From Alcanivorax sp. (lineage in GTDB: Bacteria; Pseudomonadota; Gammaproteobacteria; Pseudomonadales; Alcanivoracaceae), in contig JAIUME010000006.1 of the NCBI GenBank assembly GCA_022565695.1, forward strand, positions 1 to 64,000: a DNA stretch of 64,000 bases. Reading direction: 5' to 3'. A program made the translations under genes and the position numbers. Numbering within the stretch: the first letter of the stretch is position 1; every line of letters starts with the position of its first letter. The notes beneath the pieces were generated by a model. It was given only the letters and a program-made list of their open reading frames with translations. It did no database searches and was not told the DNA's origin. Shown here one piece after another: positions 1 to 8,043 of the stretch.

Positions 1-111
<111 letters not shown>

Positions 112-210
112 GTGGGCCGTCACGTTCAGTGACATCAACTTGCTCTCAGTCAGCGTCGGGTTTGGTTCTTACTGAGAATCCGATAGCTACCTAACTTCGA
201 ATCATGCTCC

Positions 211-401
211 GGCGGCGAGGCGGGGTACGCCCTGGAGGGACCTCTTTGGCCATGGGTGGCCAAAGCGCGAGCGCCCAGGGGTGAGGCAAGCGTCTTGCAA
301 AGCACCGCTTTGCGCGCAGCCGAACGCACGCCATCTGTGATGGCGGGCCGGGCCCGAAGGGGCTTGAGCGGTCCCGGAAAGGCGTACCCCGCCTCGCCGC
401 C
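211..401. repeat. structured intergenic palindromic element with nested hairpins
   Basis: A perfect 21-bp inverted repeat (211-231 against 381-401) encloses a second pairing (237-242 with 370-375) and a row of internal hairpins: 244-251/258-265 (8 bp), 286-290/294-298, 297-303/307-313 (7 bp) and 329-335/339-345 (7 bp). There is no convincing ORF inside. The multi-branched fold resembles REP/BIME-like or structured repeat elements between genes of marine gammaproteobacteria. A structured RNA is the alternative. Only one copy was noticed in this window. Confidence 0.55.
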
Positions 402-505
402 TCTCGCTGGAGGGTGACCAGCTATCTTCAGAGCCTTGCCCCGCTACTCCGCGATGAACTCTTTTTTGGGGAGATTGCGCGCCCGGTCCGTCAATAACAG
501 TCGTG

Positions 506-1126
506 TCACAGCTGATTGCGGCGCCAGCGGTCCATGCTGATGGCGCCCACCGCGACGATCAGGGAGACCAGCAACAAGCCGCCGGATACCTTGACGGCCT
601 GTTCGGCGTCAAAGCCCGAGGTGGCTGTCATCAGCGCGCCACCGCCAAGCCACATCAGTGTCCAGAGCACACCGGCTGCGGCGTTGAAGGCGCGAAAACG
701 GGATATCGGCATGGCCAGCATGCCCGCCACAGCGGGTACCGTGGGCCGCAGCGGCTTGCTGAAACGCCCCAGGAGAATGCTCTTGCCCCCGTGGCGCTGA
801 ATGAACGCGCGGCTCCGGGTCAGCAGGACCGGGTAGCGGCTGAACGGCCAGGTGTCCGGAAGGCGGTCACTGAGGTGTCTGCCGAGCCGATAGTTGGCTT
901 CGCCGCCGATGATGGCCCCGGCGATGGCCCCGGCAAATGCCGGTAATGGTGCGGCAACGCCTGAGCCCACCAGGGCCCCTGCCGACAACAGCACCGTGGC
1001 GGCGGGCAGGAAATAACCGATCCCCATCAGCGCTTCAAAGAACAACAACAGAAACAGGATGATCGCCACGTAACCGGCGTTGTCGGTGATGAAGACGGCG
1101 ATGTTGGCGGGATCGAGAAGATTCAT
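506..1126 (-). CDS. DedA/SNARE-associated family membrane protein
   Basis: This 206-residue protein fits the DedA (VTT/SNARE-assoc) family of inner-membrane proteins, several of which flip undecaprenyl phosphate or phosphatidylethanolamine and support envelope integrity. The N-terminal third holds a hydrophobic segment ending in the acidic FFEALMGIGYFLP region, which corresponds to the E-x(n)-PG motif of the family. The central GRFSKPLRP motif followed by AGMLAMP matches the conserved arginine-bearing re-entrant segment. Two further hydrophobic segments lie at the C-terminus. Length is normal for the family. It is followed on the same strand by nothing but the structured repeat, and lies downstream of the M23 peptidase gene. 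The ATG start at 1126 gives the usual N-terminus. Confidence 0.85.
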   Translation of the reverse strand: MNLLDPANIAVFITDNAGYVAIILFLLLFFEALMGIGYFLPAATVLLSAGALVGSGVAAPLPAFAGAIAGAIIGGEANYRLGRHLSDRLPDTWPFSRYPVLLTRSRAFIQRHGGKSILLGRFSKPLRPTVPAVAGMLAMPISRFRAFNAAAGVLWTLMWLGGGALMTATSGFDAEQAVKVSGGLLLVSLIVAVGAISMDRWRRNQL

Positions 1127-1181
1127 GGTGAGTGGGCGAGGCTGTCAGGCTGCAGGAGGGGCAGGGTAACATGAATTGCCG

Positions 1182-1205
1182 CGTCCCGCCGTTGCTGGCG
1201 GGACG
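1182..1205. terminator. GC-rich hairpin between M23 peptidase and DedA genes
   Basis: A perfect 9-bp stem (1182-1190 with 1197-1205) with a 6-base loop lies in the 100-bp gap between the two minus-strand genes. It has no T-run on either side, so it may be a weak terminator, an RNA-stabilising stem or neither. Confidence 0.35.
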
Positions 1206-1226
1206 TTCACGGAGCGAAAGCAGTGC

Positions 1227-2045
1227 TCAGCGCGGCATTTCTCCGACCAGCGTGGTGGGGTCCAGGCGCTCCTGGTACCAGTTCACGCGCCAGCACAGAT
1301 GTGGCCCGGTGGCGCGGCCCGTGGCGCCCACCCGGGCAATCAGATCCCCCTGGCTCACAGTGTCACCTTCGCTGACCAGTATCTCGCTGAGATGCAGGTA
1401 GGTGGAGGACACTCCCAGCCCGTGATCAATCAGCAGTGTGCCACCGGAGTAGAACATGTCCTCGTGTGCCAGGGTGATGACACCGCTGGCGGGTGCGACG
1501 ATATCGGTGCCGGTGGGTGCTGCGATATCAACGCCATAGTGTGGTCTGCGTGGCTCGCCGTTGAGAATGCGCTGGCTGCCGAAGACGCCGGTAATGCGCC
1601 CGGTGACGGGCCAGATGAAGGGCTCGGTGAAGCCGTACAGGGTGCTGTCGGTGTCCCGGGCCTGCCTCACCTGGGCGGCCTCGGCATTGATGCGCGCCAG
1701 GGCGTCGGCCGAGGGCGTGACGGTGCGTTGCGGCAAGCCATCCACACGTTGAATATCCCATTCCCGGTGGGCCAGGGTGATCTCGTAGGTTTCGCTGTCA
1801 CTGCCTTCGCTGATATACAGGCGTGCCGGGCCGGTATCGTCACGGCCGAAGCCGAATGTGAAATGGCCGCTCTCCGTGAGCCTGAGCTGCTGCTTGTCCA
1901 GCATCACCGCCGCGCCAGGGCGGGTCTGACCCACCAGCAACGCGCCGGGAGCAGGGTCGCCACGGAGTGACAACAGCAGCTCGCTGGCGGTGGCGCCGAC
2001 GGGGAGCAACAAGGCGGTCAGTAGCAAAAGGTATCGGAAAGTCAC
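1227..2045 (-). CDS. M23 family metallopeptidase (LytM domain)
   Basis: Exported peptidoglycan endopeptidase of the M23/LytM class, 272 residues. A signal peptide occupies about residues 1-20 (hydrophobic LLLLTALLLPV, then ATASE). The middle part is a beta-rich linker domain. The catalytic zinc region is seen as HYGVDIAAPTG (HxxxD), YLHLSEI (the HxH position) and GPHLCWRV, followed by a short C-terminus. These residues suggest an active enzyme rather than a degenerate EnvC/NlpD-type activator. The start codon is GTG at 2045. It shares orientation with the GGDEF gene upstream and the DedA gene downstream, but the spacings of 60 and 100 bp do not demand one transcript. Substrate is inferred to be peptide cross-links of murein. 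Confidence 0.88.
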   Translation of the reverse strand: MTFRYLLLLTALLLPVGATASELLLSLRGDPAPGALLVGQTRPGAAVMLDKQQLRLTESGHFTFGFGRDDTGPARLYISEGSDSETYEITLAHREWDIQRVDGLPQRTVTPSADALARINAEAAQVRQARDTDSTLYGFTEPFIWPVTGRITGVFGSQRILNGEPRRPHYGVDIAAPTGTDIVAPASGVITLAHEDMFYSGGTLLIDHGLGVSSTYLHLSEILVSEGDTVSQGDLIARVGATGRATGPHLCWRVNWYQERLDPTTLVGEMPR

Positions 2046-2105
2046 GGCGGGTCTCTTGGTTCTCTTCGAAAAACGGGTGTGTGGGGCGCAGACGTTATAA
2101 CTGCA

Positions 2106-3353
2106 TCATGACGTCATGATGCGAATACTGCCATCGTCTTCGACACAGCTGACGCAATTCCGTGCCGCGCCTTTGGCTTCATAGAGTGCCTGATCAGCCA
2201 GTTTGATCAAGTGCTCGCTGCTGGTCGCGCCCGCAGAGGTGCAGGCCACGCCGACGCTGATGGTGACAACGCCGATGCGGGAACCGCTATGGGGGATGCC
2301 CAGGCGCTCTACCCGCGCGCGCATGCGCTCGGCAAAGACCAGCGCGTCACGCAGTCGCGTGCCGCCCAGTACCACCACAAACTCCTCACCGCCGTAGCGG
2401 GCGACAAAGTCGGTGGCGCGCTGGACCATGGTCTTGGGCACGTCGGCGATCTGCTTGAGGCATTCATCGCCGGCCTGGTGACCGTAGGTGTCGTTGAAAG
2501 GTTTGAAATAGTCGATGTCGAACAGCAGTACCGCAATGCTGTCTGGGGCGCCCCGCGCCTGATGCTGCATTTTGTGCAGCAAGCTGTCGAGGCGCTGGTC
2601 CAGACCGCGGCGATTGACGGTGCCGGTCAGGCCATCCTCCGTTGCCTGGCTTTCCAGTGACAGGTTGGCCGCGCGTAGCTCGCTGCGGTGCAGGTTGAGC
2701 ACGCGGTCAGAGAGAAACAGCCGGCGCTCCAGGCGTTCGAAGAAGTACTGCCCGAACAGACTCATGACGGTGCCGCTGAGTGTGAAGGACCAGATCACCA
2801 GTGCCTCGGCAAAACTGAAATCGCTCAGGCCGAACAGTGCGACAGCCAGCGCACCGAGTATGCAGAGGCTGGTCGGCAAGGCCCAGTAGAGCTGTATGCG
2901 AAACAGGCTGCCCAGCATCAGGATGGCGAGGAAACAGATATAGAAGTAAACACTCGCCAGCGGATGATCAATCTTGACGCCCAGGTAGATAGAGGTGCCG
3001 GCCATGGTCAGTGCCATGGCTGCCACAGCAGGCTGTAGCAGACGCGCGTAGACGGGTTCCCGCTTGCGGGCCAGAAAGAAAACACCGCCAGTTACCATCA
3101 TGGCCAGCAAACGGGGGCGCCAGGCCTGGGCAGTGGTGGCGGGATCGACCAGATGTTCCACCAGAAACGCCACCAGGTAGATCACCATCATCATGGCGGT
3201 GGCGCCGGGAATCAGGCGTGCGCAGGACTCGCGAAACTGTTCACTGAAAGCGGTTTCCAGAGAGTCCGGCAGGCGCAAATGCCAGGCCAGCGCCAGATCA
3301 CGCCCGGAGGGCAGTGTCTGACTGTCTGGTGATGGTCCGTGTTGAGTATTCAT
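2106..3353 (-). CDS. membrane-anchored diguanylate cyclase (GGDEF)
   Basis: Makes cyclic di-GMP from two GTP. The first ~200 of 415 residues contain about six hydrophobic segments, so the sensor part is an integral membrane module of no obvious named family. The C-terminal GGDEF domain begins near EDGLTGTVNRR, and the active-site motif GGEEF is at residues 321-325. An RxxD inhibitory-site motif (RATD, 312-315) lies exactly five residues before it, predicting product inhibition. No EAL or HD-GYP domain is present. The gene is transcribed away from cqsA across a 406-bp intergenic region. Whether the cyclase is linked to quorum sensing is only suggested by that position. Confidence 0.92.
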   Translation of the reverse strand: MNTQHGPSPDSQTLPSGRDLALAWHLRLPDSLETAFSEQFRESCARLIPGATAMMMVIYLVAFLVEHLVDPATTAQAWRPRLLAMMVTGGVFFLARKREPVYARLLQPAVAAMALTMAGTSIYLGVKIDHPLASVYFYICFLAILMLGSLFRIQLYWALPTSLCILGALAVALFGLSDFSFAEALVIWSFTLSGTVMSLFGQYFFERLERRLFLSDRVLNLHRSELRAANLSLESQATEDGLTGTVNRRGLDQRLDSLLHKMQHQARGAPDSIAVLLFDIDYFKPFNDTYGHQAGDECLKQIADVPKTMVQRATDFVARYGGEEFVVVLGGTRLRDALVFAERMRARVERLGIPHSGSRIGVVTISVGVACTSAGATSSEHLIKLADQALYEAKGAARNCVSCVEDDGSIRIMTS

Positions 3354-3759
3354 TCGAGCCTCTGCCCCAAAAAGAGGCGCCGACGTATACAGCGGCTAAC
3401 CTCTTGAATATCAATAGACTACCACTCCTTGTCTGAAATGGTAGTGGTTCCGCCGGGCGGGCCAAATGGTGGTCTGTTGGTGGTCTGTGCCAGCGCAGGA
3501 AATGTATGTCCACTCATGGGGCAGGGGTTTGCATCTTGTGCGGCGTTTCTGGAGTGAAAATAAGGAAAGTTTGCATTGAATAATATTTTTTTAATGATGG
3601 CACTTTGACATCACTTTACTAAAAATTTTCCAGTTTATTCTGTGTTAATTCTGATACCTGTAAAAGCTTTATTCCCTTTGTTCTATCTTGAATGGGACGG
3701 CTGTCTCTCTTTTGGGGGGTAAGTCGTTCATTCAATTTTTATGAGCGAAGGAGAAACAT
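3354..3759. other. 406-bp divergent intergenic region, AT-rich towards cqsA
   Basis: No gene is visible. The part next to the GGDEF gene has a 7-bp inverted repeat (3418-3424 with 3439-3445) and an 11-bp tandem duplication (3467-3488). From about 3540 the sequence becomes markedly AT-rich, unlike the surrounding DNA, with TTGACA at 3605-3610 but no well-spaced -10 box. The long leader before cqsA could hold a regulated promoter or a post-transcriptional control site. The cqsA ribosome-binding site AAGGAG is at 3748-3753. Confidence 0.5.
3467..3488. repeat. perfect 11-bp tandem duplication upstream of cqsA
   Basis: The unit tggtggtctgt occurs twice head to tail with no spacer. It lies between the GGDEF and cqsA starts and may be a pair of direct-repeat operator half-sites or a chance slippage product. 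Confidence 0.5.
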
Positions 3760-5013
3760 ATGAACATCAAGGCAGATATGTTCCTGTCTGGTCATTCACA
3801 AAAAAAATTCCCCGCTTTCTTGAGGGAGAGAATGGACCATTTCTTTAACGAACGCTGGGGTAAGCTGTGGGGCGGAAAACATCTGTTGCGCGGAGATGTG
3901 CCAGGTGAGGATGCCATACAGATGATCAGTAATGATTATCTGTCCGTAGCGAGTCATCCAGACATTATAGCGGCGCAGGTGGAGTGCCTCAGAACGGGGC
4001 CTGCAAGTGTGATGATGTCGGGCTCGCTGATGCGTGGTGATACGCCGCAGCGACGTTTTGAAAAACGCATGGCGGAGTACGTGGGGTACGAAGCTGCCAT
4101 CCTGTGCCAGTCTGGCTACGCTGCGAATGTCGGTCTGATCCAGAGCATCACCGAGACAGGCATGCCGGTGTACATGGACATGAATGCCCATGCCTCATTG
4201 TGGGAAGGCGTGCGCAGTGGCGGTGCCAGTGTGCGGCCTTTCCGACACAATGATCTGCGACATCTTGAAAGGCAAATGGAGCGCTATGGGCCGGGCCTGT
4301 TGTGTGTGGATTCGGTATACAGCACCACGGGGAGTCTGTGCCATCTGTGCGATGTCGTGGCATTGGCCGAACATCATGACTGCATGATCCTGGTGGATGA
4401 GTCGCACTCGCTGGGCACCCATGGCCCATCGGGCGCAGGGCTGGTGCGTGAGCTGGGTCTCCAGCATCGGGTGCATTTTGTCACGGCAAGCCTGGCTAAG
4501 GCGTTTTGTGGTCGCGCGGGATTGATACTTTGTCCACGGCAGTTTTCCGAATACTTCTGGATGACATCGCTACCGGCCATCTTCAGTTCCTGCCTGTTGC
4601 CGGCGGAGATCGCCGGGCTGGATACCACACTGGATATCATTGTGCGTGATGAATGGCGCCGTGAAATGCTTCATGCCAATGCGGACTATTTGCGCGAAGG
4701 GCTGTCTGAGCTGGGCTACAACGTGACGGCCAGTGATTCGCAGATTGTCTCGCTGGAGGCGGGAGCGGAGGATGTCACGCTGCTGCTGCGAGAAGCACTG
4801 GAGAAGCACAAGGTATTCGGTTCCGTATTCTGTGCGCCGGCCACTGCGAAAGGACGTTCCATGGTGCGCTTCAGTGTCAATGCCGCGCTCACGCGGGGGC
4901 AGCTGGATCATGTGCTTCGGGTATGCGAGTCCGTGCGTGAGGAGGTTGGCATGAGTGAATGGCCTTCAACGCTACGTCTTGAGCGTGATATGACAAAACC
5001 GGAGGTGGCCTGA
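3760..5013 (+). CDS. cqsA: alpha-hydroxyketone autoinducer synthase, CqsA/LqsA type
   Basis: PLP-dependent acyl-CoA:amino-acid transferase of the alpha-oxoamine synthase family that makes CAI-1/LAI-1-type hydroxyketone autoinducers. Recognised by strong similarity in recalled sequence to Vibrio cholerae CqsA: SNDYL near residue 57, LCQSGYAANVGL, the block around MNAHASLWEG, CVDSVYSTTG, VDESHSLGTHGP (212-223) and the Schiff-base region VTASLAKAFCGRAG with Lys247. PAIFSS and FGSVFCAPAT are also conserved. At 417 residues it is a little longer than Vibrio CqsA, with short extensions at both ends. AAGGAG sits six bases before the ATG. It is convergent to a matching sensor kinase/receiver operon, which strongly supports the assignment over KBL or BioF. 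Acyl chain length cannot be read from sequence. Base composition is less GC-rich than its neighbours. Confidence 0.95.
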   Translation: MNIKADMFLSGHSQKKFPAFLRERMDHFFNERWGKLWGGKHLLRGDVPGEDAIQMISNDYLSVASHPDIIAAQVECLRTGPASVMMSGSLMRGDTPQRRFEKRMAEYVGYEAAILCQSGYAANVGLIQSITETGMPVYMDMNAHASLWEGVRSGGASVRPFRHNDLRHLERQMERYGPGLLCVDSVYSTTGSLCHLCDVVALAEHHDCMILVDESHSLGTHGPSGAGLVRELGLQHRVHFVTASLAKAFCGRAGLILCPRQFSEYFWMTSLPAIFSSCLLPAEIAGLDTTLDIIVRDEWRREMLHANADYLREGLSELGYNVTASDSQIVSLEAGAEDVTLLLREALEKHKVFGSVFCAPATAKGRSMVRFSVNAALTRGQLDHVLRVCESVREEVGMSEWPSTLRLERDMTKPEVA

Positions 5014-5042
5014 AAAATCTGATTTGAAAGAAAGGAGGTAAT

Positions 5043-5072
5043 AAAAAGGCGGGCAGTGATGCCCGCCTTTTT
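5043..5072. terminator. bidirectional rho-independent terminator between cqsA and lqsR-like gene
   Basis: A 13-bp stem (5043-5055 with 5060-5072) with a GTGA loop is A-rich on its left arm and T-rich on its right. It can therefore end transcription from both convergent genes. Confidence 0.9.
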
Positions 5073-5090
5073 ATCTGGTTTTCTTTAGTG

Positions 5091-6104
5091 TCAGTGGTGT
5101 TTCTCCAGACTTTCCAGATAGGCGAGATAGCTTGATGTGCCGCTGTCGTACTCGATGTCGGCTGGTGGGTTCTCCACCAGGGCGCAGAACCACGGCATGT
5201 CACCCTCTATACGTTCTGCCCCGTGAATATGCTCTGCCCAGATAAATTCGTCATCCTCGTCATAGTCATCGGGTGTTGACCAGAGCCAGGGCAATGCCTT
5301 GCCAGCCGCCACCTGTTTGACAATGTGTGCGGGGGCATGGTGTCGTTTCAATGAGAACAGACTGCCCTGCAGGTCTCTCTCGCTGTGAACAATCAGGCGC
5401 GACAGGTGCCCTGTGTCGCTGACCAGAAGAAAACCGTCGGGGTCTTCCACATAGTAGTATTCGGCTATCCGAAGTCGACGGACAAGATTGAAGAAGTAAT
5501 TGATGAAGCCTTCATCGTAGAGAAATTCCGGTGACTCCAGTGCCAGCGTGCTCTGGATCATTGCCGATACTTCCGAGAAGTAACGCCGTTGCAGATCCTG
5601 AATCGTCTGATTGATACGTTGCGTGATCTGAGGATCGCTCTTCATCATGAATTTGTCGATGATGCCCTCGTTGAATGCCTCGACGGCGATCTTTTCGTCC
5701 GCAACGCCGGTGAGCAATATTTTCTTGATCCGCTTGTTGCGGATTTTCTGACAGAACTCGAGCCCGGTCATTTCCGGCATGTCGTAGTCAACGACTACCA
5801 CTGAAACATCACAGAAGCGGTCAGGGTTACTGATTTCCTGCTCTATCAATGTCAGATCAAGGCGAATGACCCGGTCCGAGGAGGCGCGGGAGGGCTGCTG
5901 GTAATAGGTGAAGCAGCGCTGGTCCAGCGGCGTGCGCTGAGCCCGGCTGTTGAGTTGCGCCAGACATTGCCCTGGTGACGAAAAGAACTGGCAAGCCAGC
6001 GACTCATCCAGTTGCAGGCTGAAGTTGTCCAGAAAGCGCTGGTTGTCATCGAGCATGATGACGGTGGTGGGGTGGAAGTAGGGCTGGATGGTCTTCTGCA
6101 TCAT
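5091..6104 (-). CDS. lqsR: LqsR-type response regulator, receiver plus unknown output domain
   Basis: Receiver-domain protein of 337 residues, probably the phosphate acceptor for the adjacent sensor kinase. The receiver shows the acid pair D19-D20, the phospho-acceptor in VVVVDYDMPEMTG (D106), the T of LLTGVAD (T132) and the K of FMMKSD (K155). The loop between the first strand and the acceptor is longer than usual. The ~175-residue C-terminal part has no HTH, EAL, GGDEF or HD motif; it ends in an acidic region. This layout (long receiver, unique C-terminus, next to lqsA/lqsS) is that of Legionella LqsR. The ATG overlaps the kinase stop codon by four bases (ATGA), implying translational coupling. 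Output is unknown: it may act through protein contacts rather than DNA binding. Confidence 0.82.
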   Translation of the reverse strand: MMQKTIQPYFHPTTVIMLDDNQRFLDNFSLQLDESLACQFFSSPGQCLAQLNSRAQRTPLDQRCFTYYQQPSRASSDRVIRLDLTLIEQEISNPDRFCDVSVVVVDYDMPEMTGLEFCQKIRNKRIKKILLTGVADEKIAVEAFNEGIIDKFMMKSDPQITQRINQTIQDLQRRYFSEVSAMIQSTLALESPEFLYDEGFINYFFNLVRRLRIAEYYYVEDPDGFLLVSDTGHLSRLIVHSERDLQGSLFSLKRHHAPAHIVKQVAAGKALPWLWSTPDDYDEDDEFIWAEHIHGAERIEGDMPWFCALVENPPADIEYDSGTSSYLAYLESLEKHH

Positions 6105-7444
6105 TGTTCCCGTGGAAAAGACATCTCGAAAAGGGTGTATTCGTTGAGGCGAGACTCACAGTGAATCTTGCCCTGCAGACTTTCCATGACCAGCTTGCAG
6201 AACGACAGACCCAGGCCTGCGCCCTGATCCAGGGTCTTGGAGCTGTAAAAGTAGTCGAAGATCTGCCTGATCTGCGCCTGATCGATGCCGGGGCCGGTAT
6301 CCATGACGATAAGGCGATTGTAGCGGCTGCTGCGGCCAGTGCCGATGCGGATGGTGCCTTTGCCGGCGCTGAGTACGCTATGCAACGCGTTCTTGATCAG
6401 ATTGAACATCACATGGGTGACGAGCAGGTCAGAGCCATAATAGGCAAAGTCGTCGCCGCGCTCCCAATGTACCAGGTGGCGTTCGCGGTCTGACTTGAAC
6501 GGGAAGCGATCCAGGGCGCGCTCAATCGTGTCGTTCATGGAGTGCCAGCTGAAGGAGTCCTGCTTGATGGTAGTCTGGCCAGCACTGAGCAGCAGCATGT
6601 CGATGATGGTGTTGGAGTAATCGATTTCTTCATCAATACGTTCTGCCGCATGGCGCAGCTTGTCCAGCCGGGTGCCGCGAATGGGCTTGACGGCCAGGCC
6701 GGCATCCATGGCGGCCTTGTGGCCATCCACCAGCTGCGGCAGGTAGTGCACCAGCCCGGAGGTGGCGGCCTTCATGCCCAGCAGTGGCGTGCGCAGTTCA
6801 TGCGCGATGTTGCGCCCTACAGCAGCATGCGCATTGAGTTTCTCTTCCTTGACCAGCTGCGTGTTGTAATTGAAGATGCTGCCGCCGATGACCACGAACG
6901 CATAGATGGGCAACTGTTGGAGATACAGGCTCATCAGGGTGTTGATGTCCTGAACATCGGTGGTCAGCAGCAGTCCTGCCCAGCCCAGCAACGAGCCTGC
7001 CAGGGCCATCAGGATGACGAGCAGCCAGTCATAGACGGCAAGCACCAGGAAGAACAGGGCGGCCATGGTGGACATGCTCCAGATCAGCGACAGATCATTG
7101 CGCAACAGCATGTAGGTAAAAAAGAAGGGCAGCGTGTAGATCAGGAACAGCATCCAGTAAGTGGCGAAGTGGCGCTTCATCGCCTTCGGCCACTGCGCCG
7201 CAAAAATCAATGGCACACAGATCGCTACACCGATCATGCGCAGCCACAGGTTCTCGTAGGGCTGGGGAATGATCAGCCACCAGATATAGTAGTATAGCGG
7301 AAAGGTGATGGCGCCCAGCACGCCGATCATCGGCGCATTATAGCGGGAGTAGTGAACGCTCTCCTGCACCGAGCGCCTGAGGCGCGCCGTCAGCAATTCC
7401 AGATATTTCAACCGGCACCGCCGCGCATCAGCGCAGCAGATCAA
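6101..7444 (-). CDS. lqsS: CqsS/LqsS-type membrane sensor histidine kinase
   Basis: Predicted receptor for the hydroxyketone signal made by CqsA. About six membrane segments fill residues 38-195, with the conserved FPLYYYIWW...PQPYENLWLR and LPFFFTYMLLRND blocks that match recalled CqsS. The kinase core has the H-box NIAHELRTPLLGMKA (His215), an N-box FNLIKNALHS, and G-boxes DTGPGID and GAGLGLSFCK. Unlike Vibrio CqsS it has no C-terminal receiver, as in Legionella LqsS, so phosphate should pass to the separate receiver protein. The start is uncertain: the longest frame begins with TTG at 7444, inside the preceding gene, and the next ATG (7330) lies within the conserved first segment, so a non-AUG start at or upstream of that point is likely. 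Confidence 0.9.
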   Translation of the reverse strand: MICCADARRCRLKYLELLTARLRRSVQESVHYSRYNAPMIGVLGAITFPLYYYIWWLIIPQPYENLWLRMIGVAICVPLIFAAQWPKAMKRHFATYWMLFLIYTLPFFFTYMLLRNDLSLIWSMSTMAALFFLVLAVYDWLLVILMALAGSLLGWAGLLLTTDVQDINTLMSLYLQQLPIYAFVVIGGSIFNYNTQLVKEEKLNAHAAVGRNIAHELRTPLLGMKAATSGLVHYLPQLVDGHKAAMDAGLAVKPIRGTRLDKLRHAAERIDEEIDYSNTIIDMLLLSAGQTTIKQDSFSWHSMNDTIERALDRFPFKSDRERHLVHWERGDDFAYYGSDLLVTHVMFNLIKNALHSVLSAGKGTIRIGTGRSSRYNRLIVMDTGPGIDQAQIRQIFDYFYSSKTLDQGAGLGLSFCKLVMESLQGKIHCESRLNEYTLFEMSFPREQ

Positions 7445-7763
7445 GCAACGCCCGGCGGTGGGCCATGCTCATTGCCCGGAAGCGTTCCAGCAACTGGGTT
7501 TCCTGGGTAATGATGATCGGGTCGCCGTTATCATCCAGTGAGGTTTCGATATTCACGGCGTACAGATGGGGCGATGACTCGCCAACCCCTTCGACAGCAA
7601 TCGTCAGCCCGAGACTTTCTTCCAGGCGCGCAACGATTTCCGCATTCATGCTGCGCTTGTTGTACTTGGACAGCTCTGCAATTCTGCCGCGAATGCCTTT
7701 GGGGAGTCTCACGACAAATTTTTCTACTTCTTGCCGGTTGTCGGCGGCTGCTTTCTTGTCCAT
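7428..7763 (-). CDS. Arc/CopG-like ribbon-helix-helix regulator, first gene of the lqs-like operon
   Basis: Small DNA-binding protein of 111 residues. Residues about 13-50 form an Arc-type ribbon-helix-helix: a beta strand KFVVRLPKGI, a helix around RGRIAELSKYN, and the signature KRSMNAEIVARLEESL. The C-terminal ~55 residues are unassigned and may mediate oligomerisation or ligand or partner contacts. The ATG at 7763 is preferred to the TTG at 7772, because GAGGA lies nine bases before the ATG but directly abuts the TTG. Its 3' end overlaps the sensor kinase frame, so the three genes form one compact operon. Such a gene is not part of the classical Vibrio or Legionella modules. A role in controlling this operon or cqsA is inferred. 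Confidence 0.75.
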   Translation of the reverse strand: MDKKAAADNRQEVEKFVVRLPKGIRGRIAELSKYNKRSMNAEIVARLEESLGLTIAVEGVGESSPHLYAVNIETSLDDNGDPIIITQETQLLERFRAMSMAHRRALLDLLR

Positions 7764-7793
7764 CAGTGACAATCCTCATAACTCACGCACTAG

Positions 7794-7819
7794 TGGCATA
7801 ATGCCATCATTGTGATGAT
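7794..7819. promoter_or_regulatory. paired palindromes upstream of the RHH gene, candidate operator
   Basis: A perfect odd-centred palindrome tggcat-a-atgcca (7794-7806) is followed directly by atcat-tgtg-atgat (7806-7819). They lie 31-56 bp upstream of the RHH start codon, where an autoregulatory operator for a ribbon-helix-helix dimer pair would be expected. No footprint evidence exists. Confidence 0.45.
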
Positions 7820-8043
7820 CCGTTTATGCCCCCGAAGTCGAGGATTCATGGTACACGCGATTGAAGCGCTTCTCATTATCCAATTTCATATTGAGTCGCC
7901 GAACTGCCGCCGCGGGCTCTCGAATATCCCCTCCCGTTGACGTATTTGCAGCGCTTATTATGGCGGATGGGACTATTCGCCATGCTTATAACAGGCGGCC
8001 TAAACAGGTATCCTGAGCACATGGTGGTTGTCAGGATGCGTGC

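Noticed and set aside
3598-3620. Sigma-54 promoter before cqsA (TGGCAC followed by TTGA)
   Set aside because: The -12 TTGC element is missing at the required spacing.
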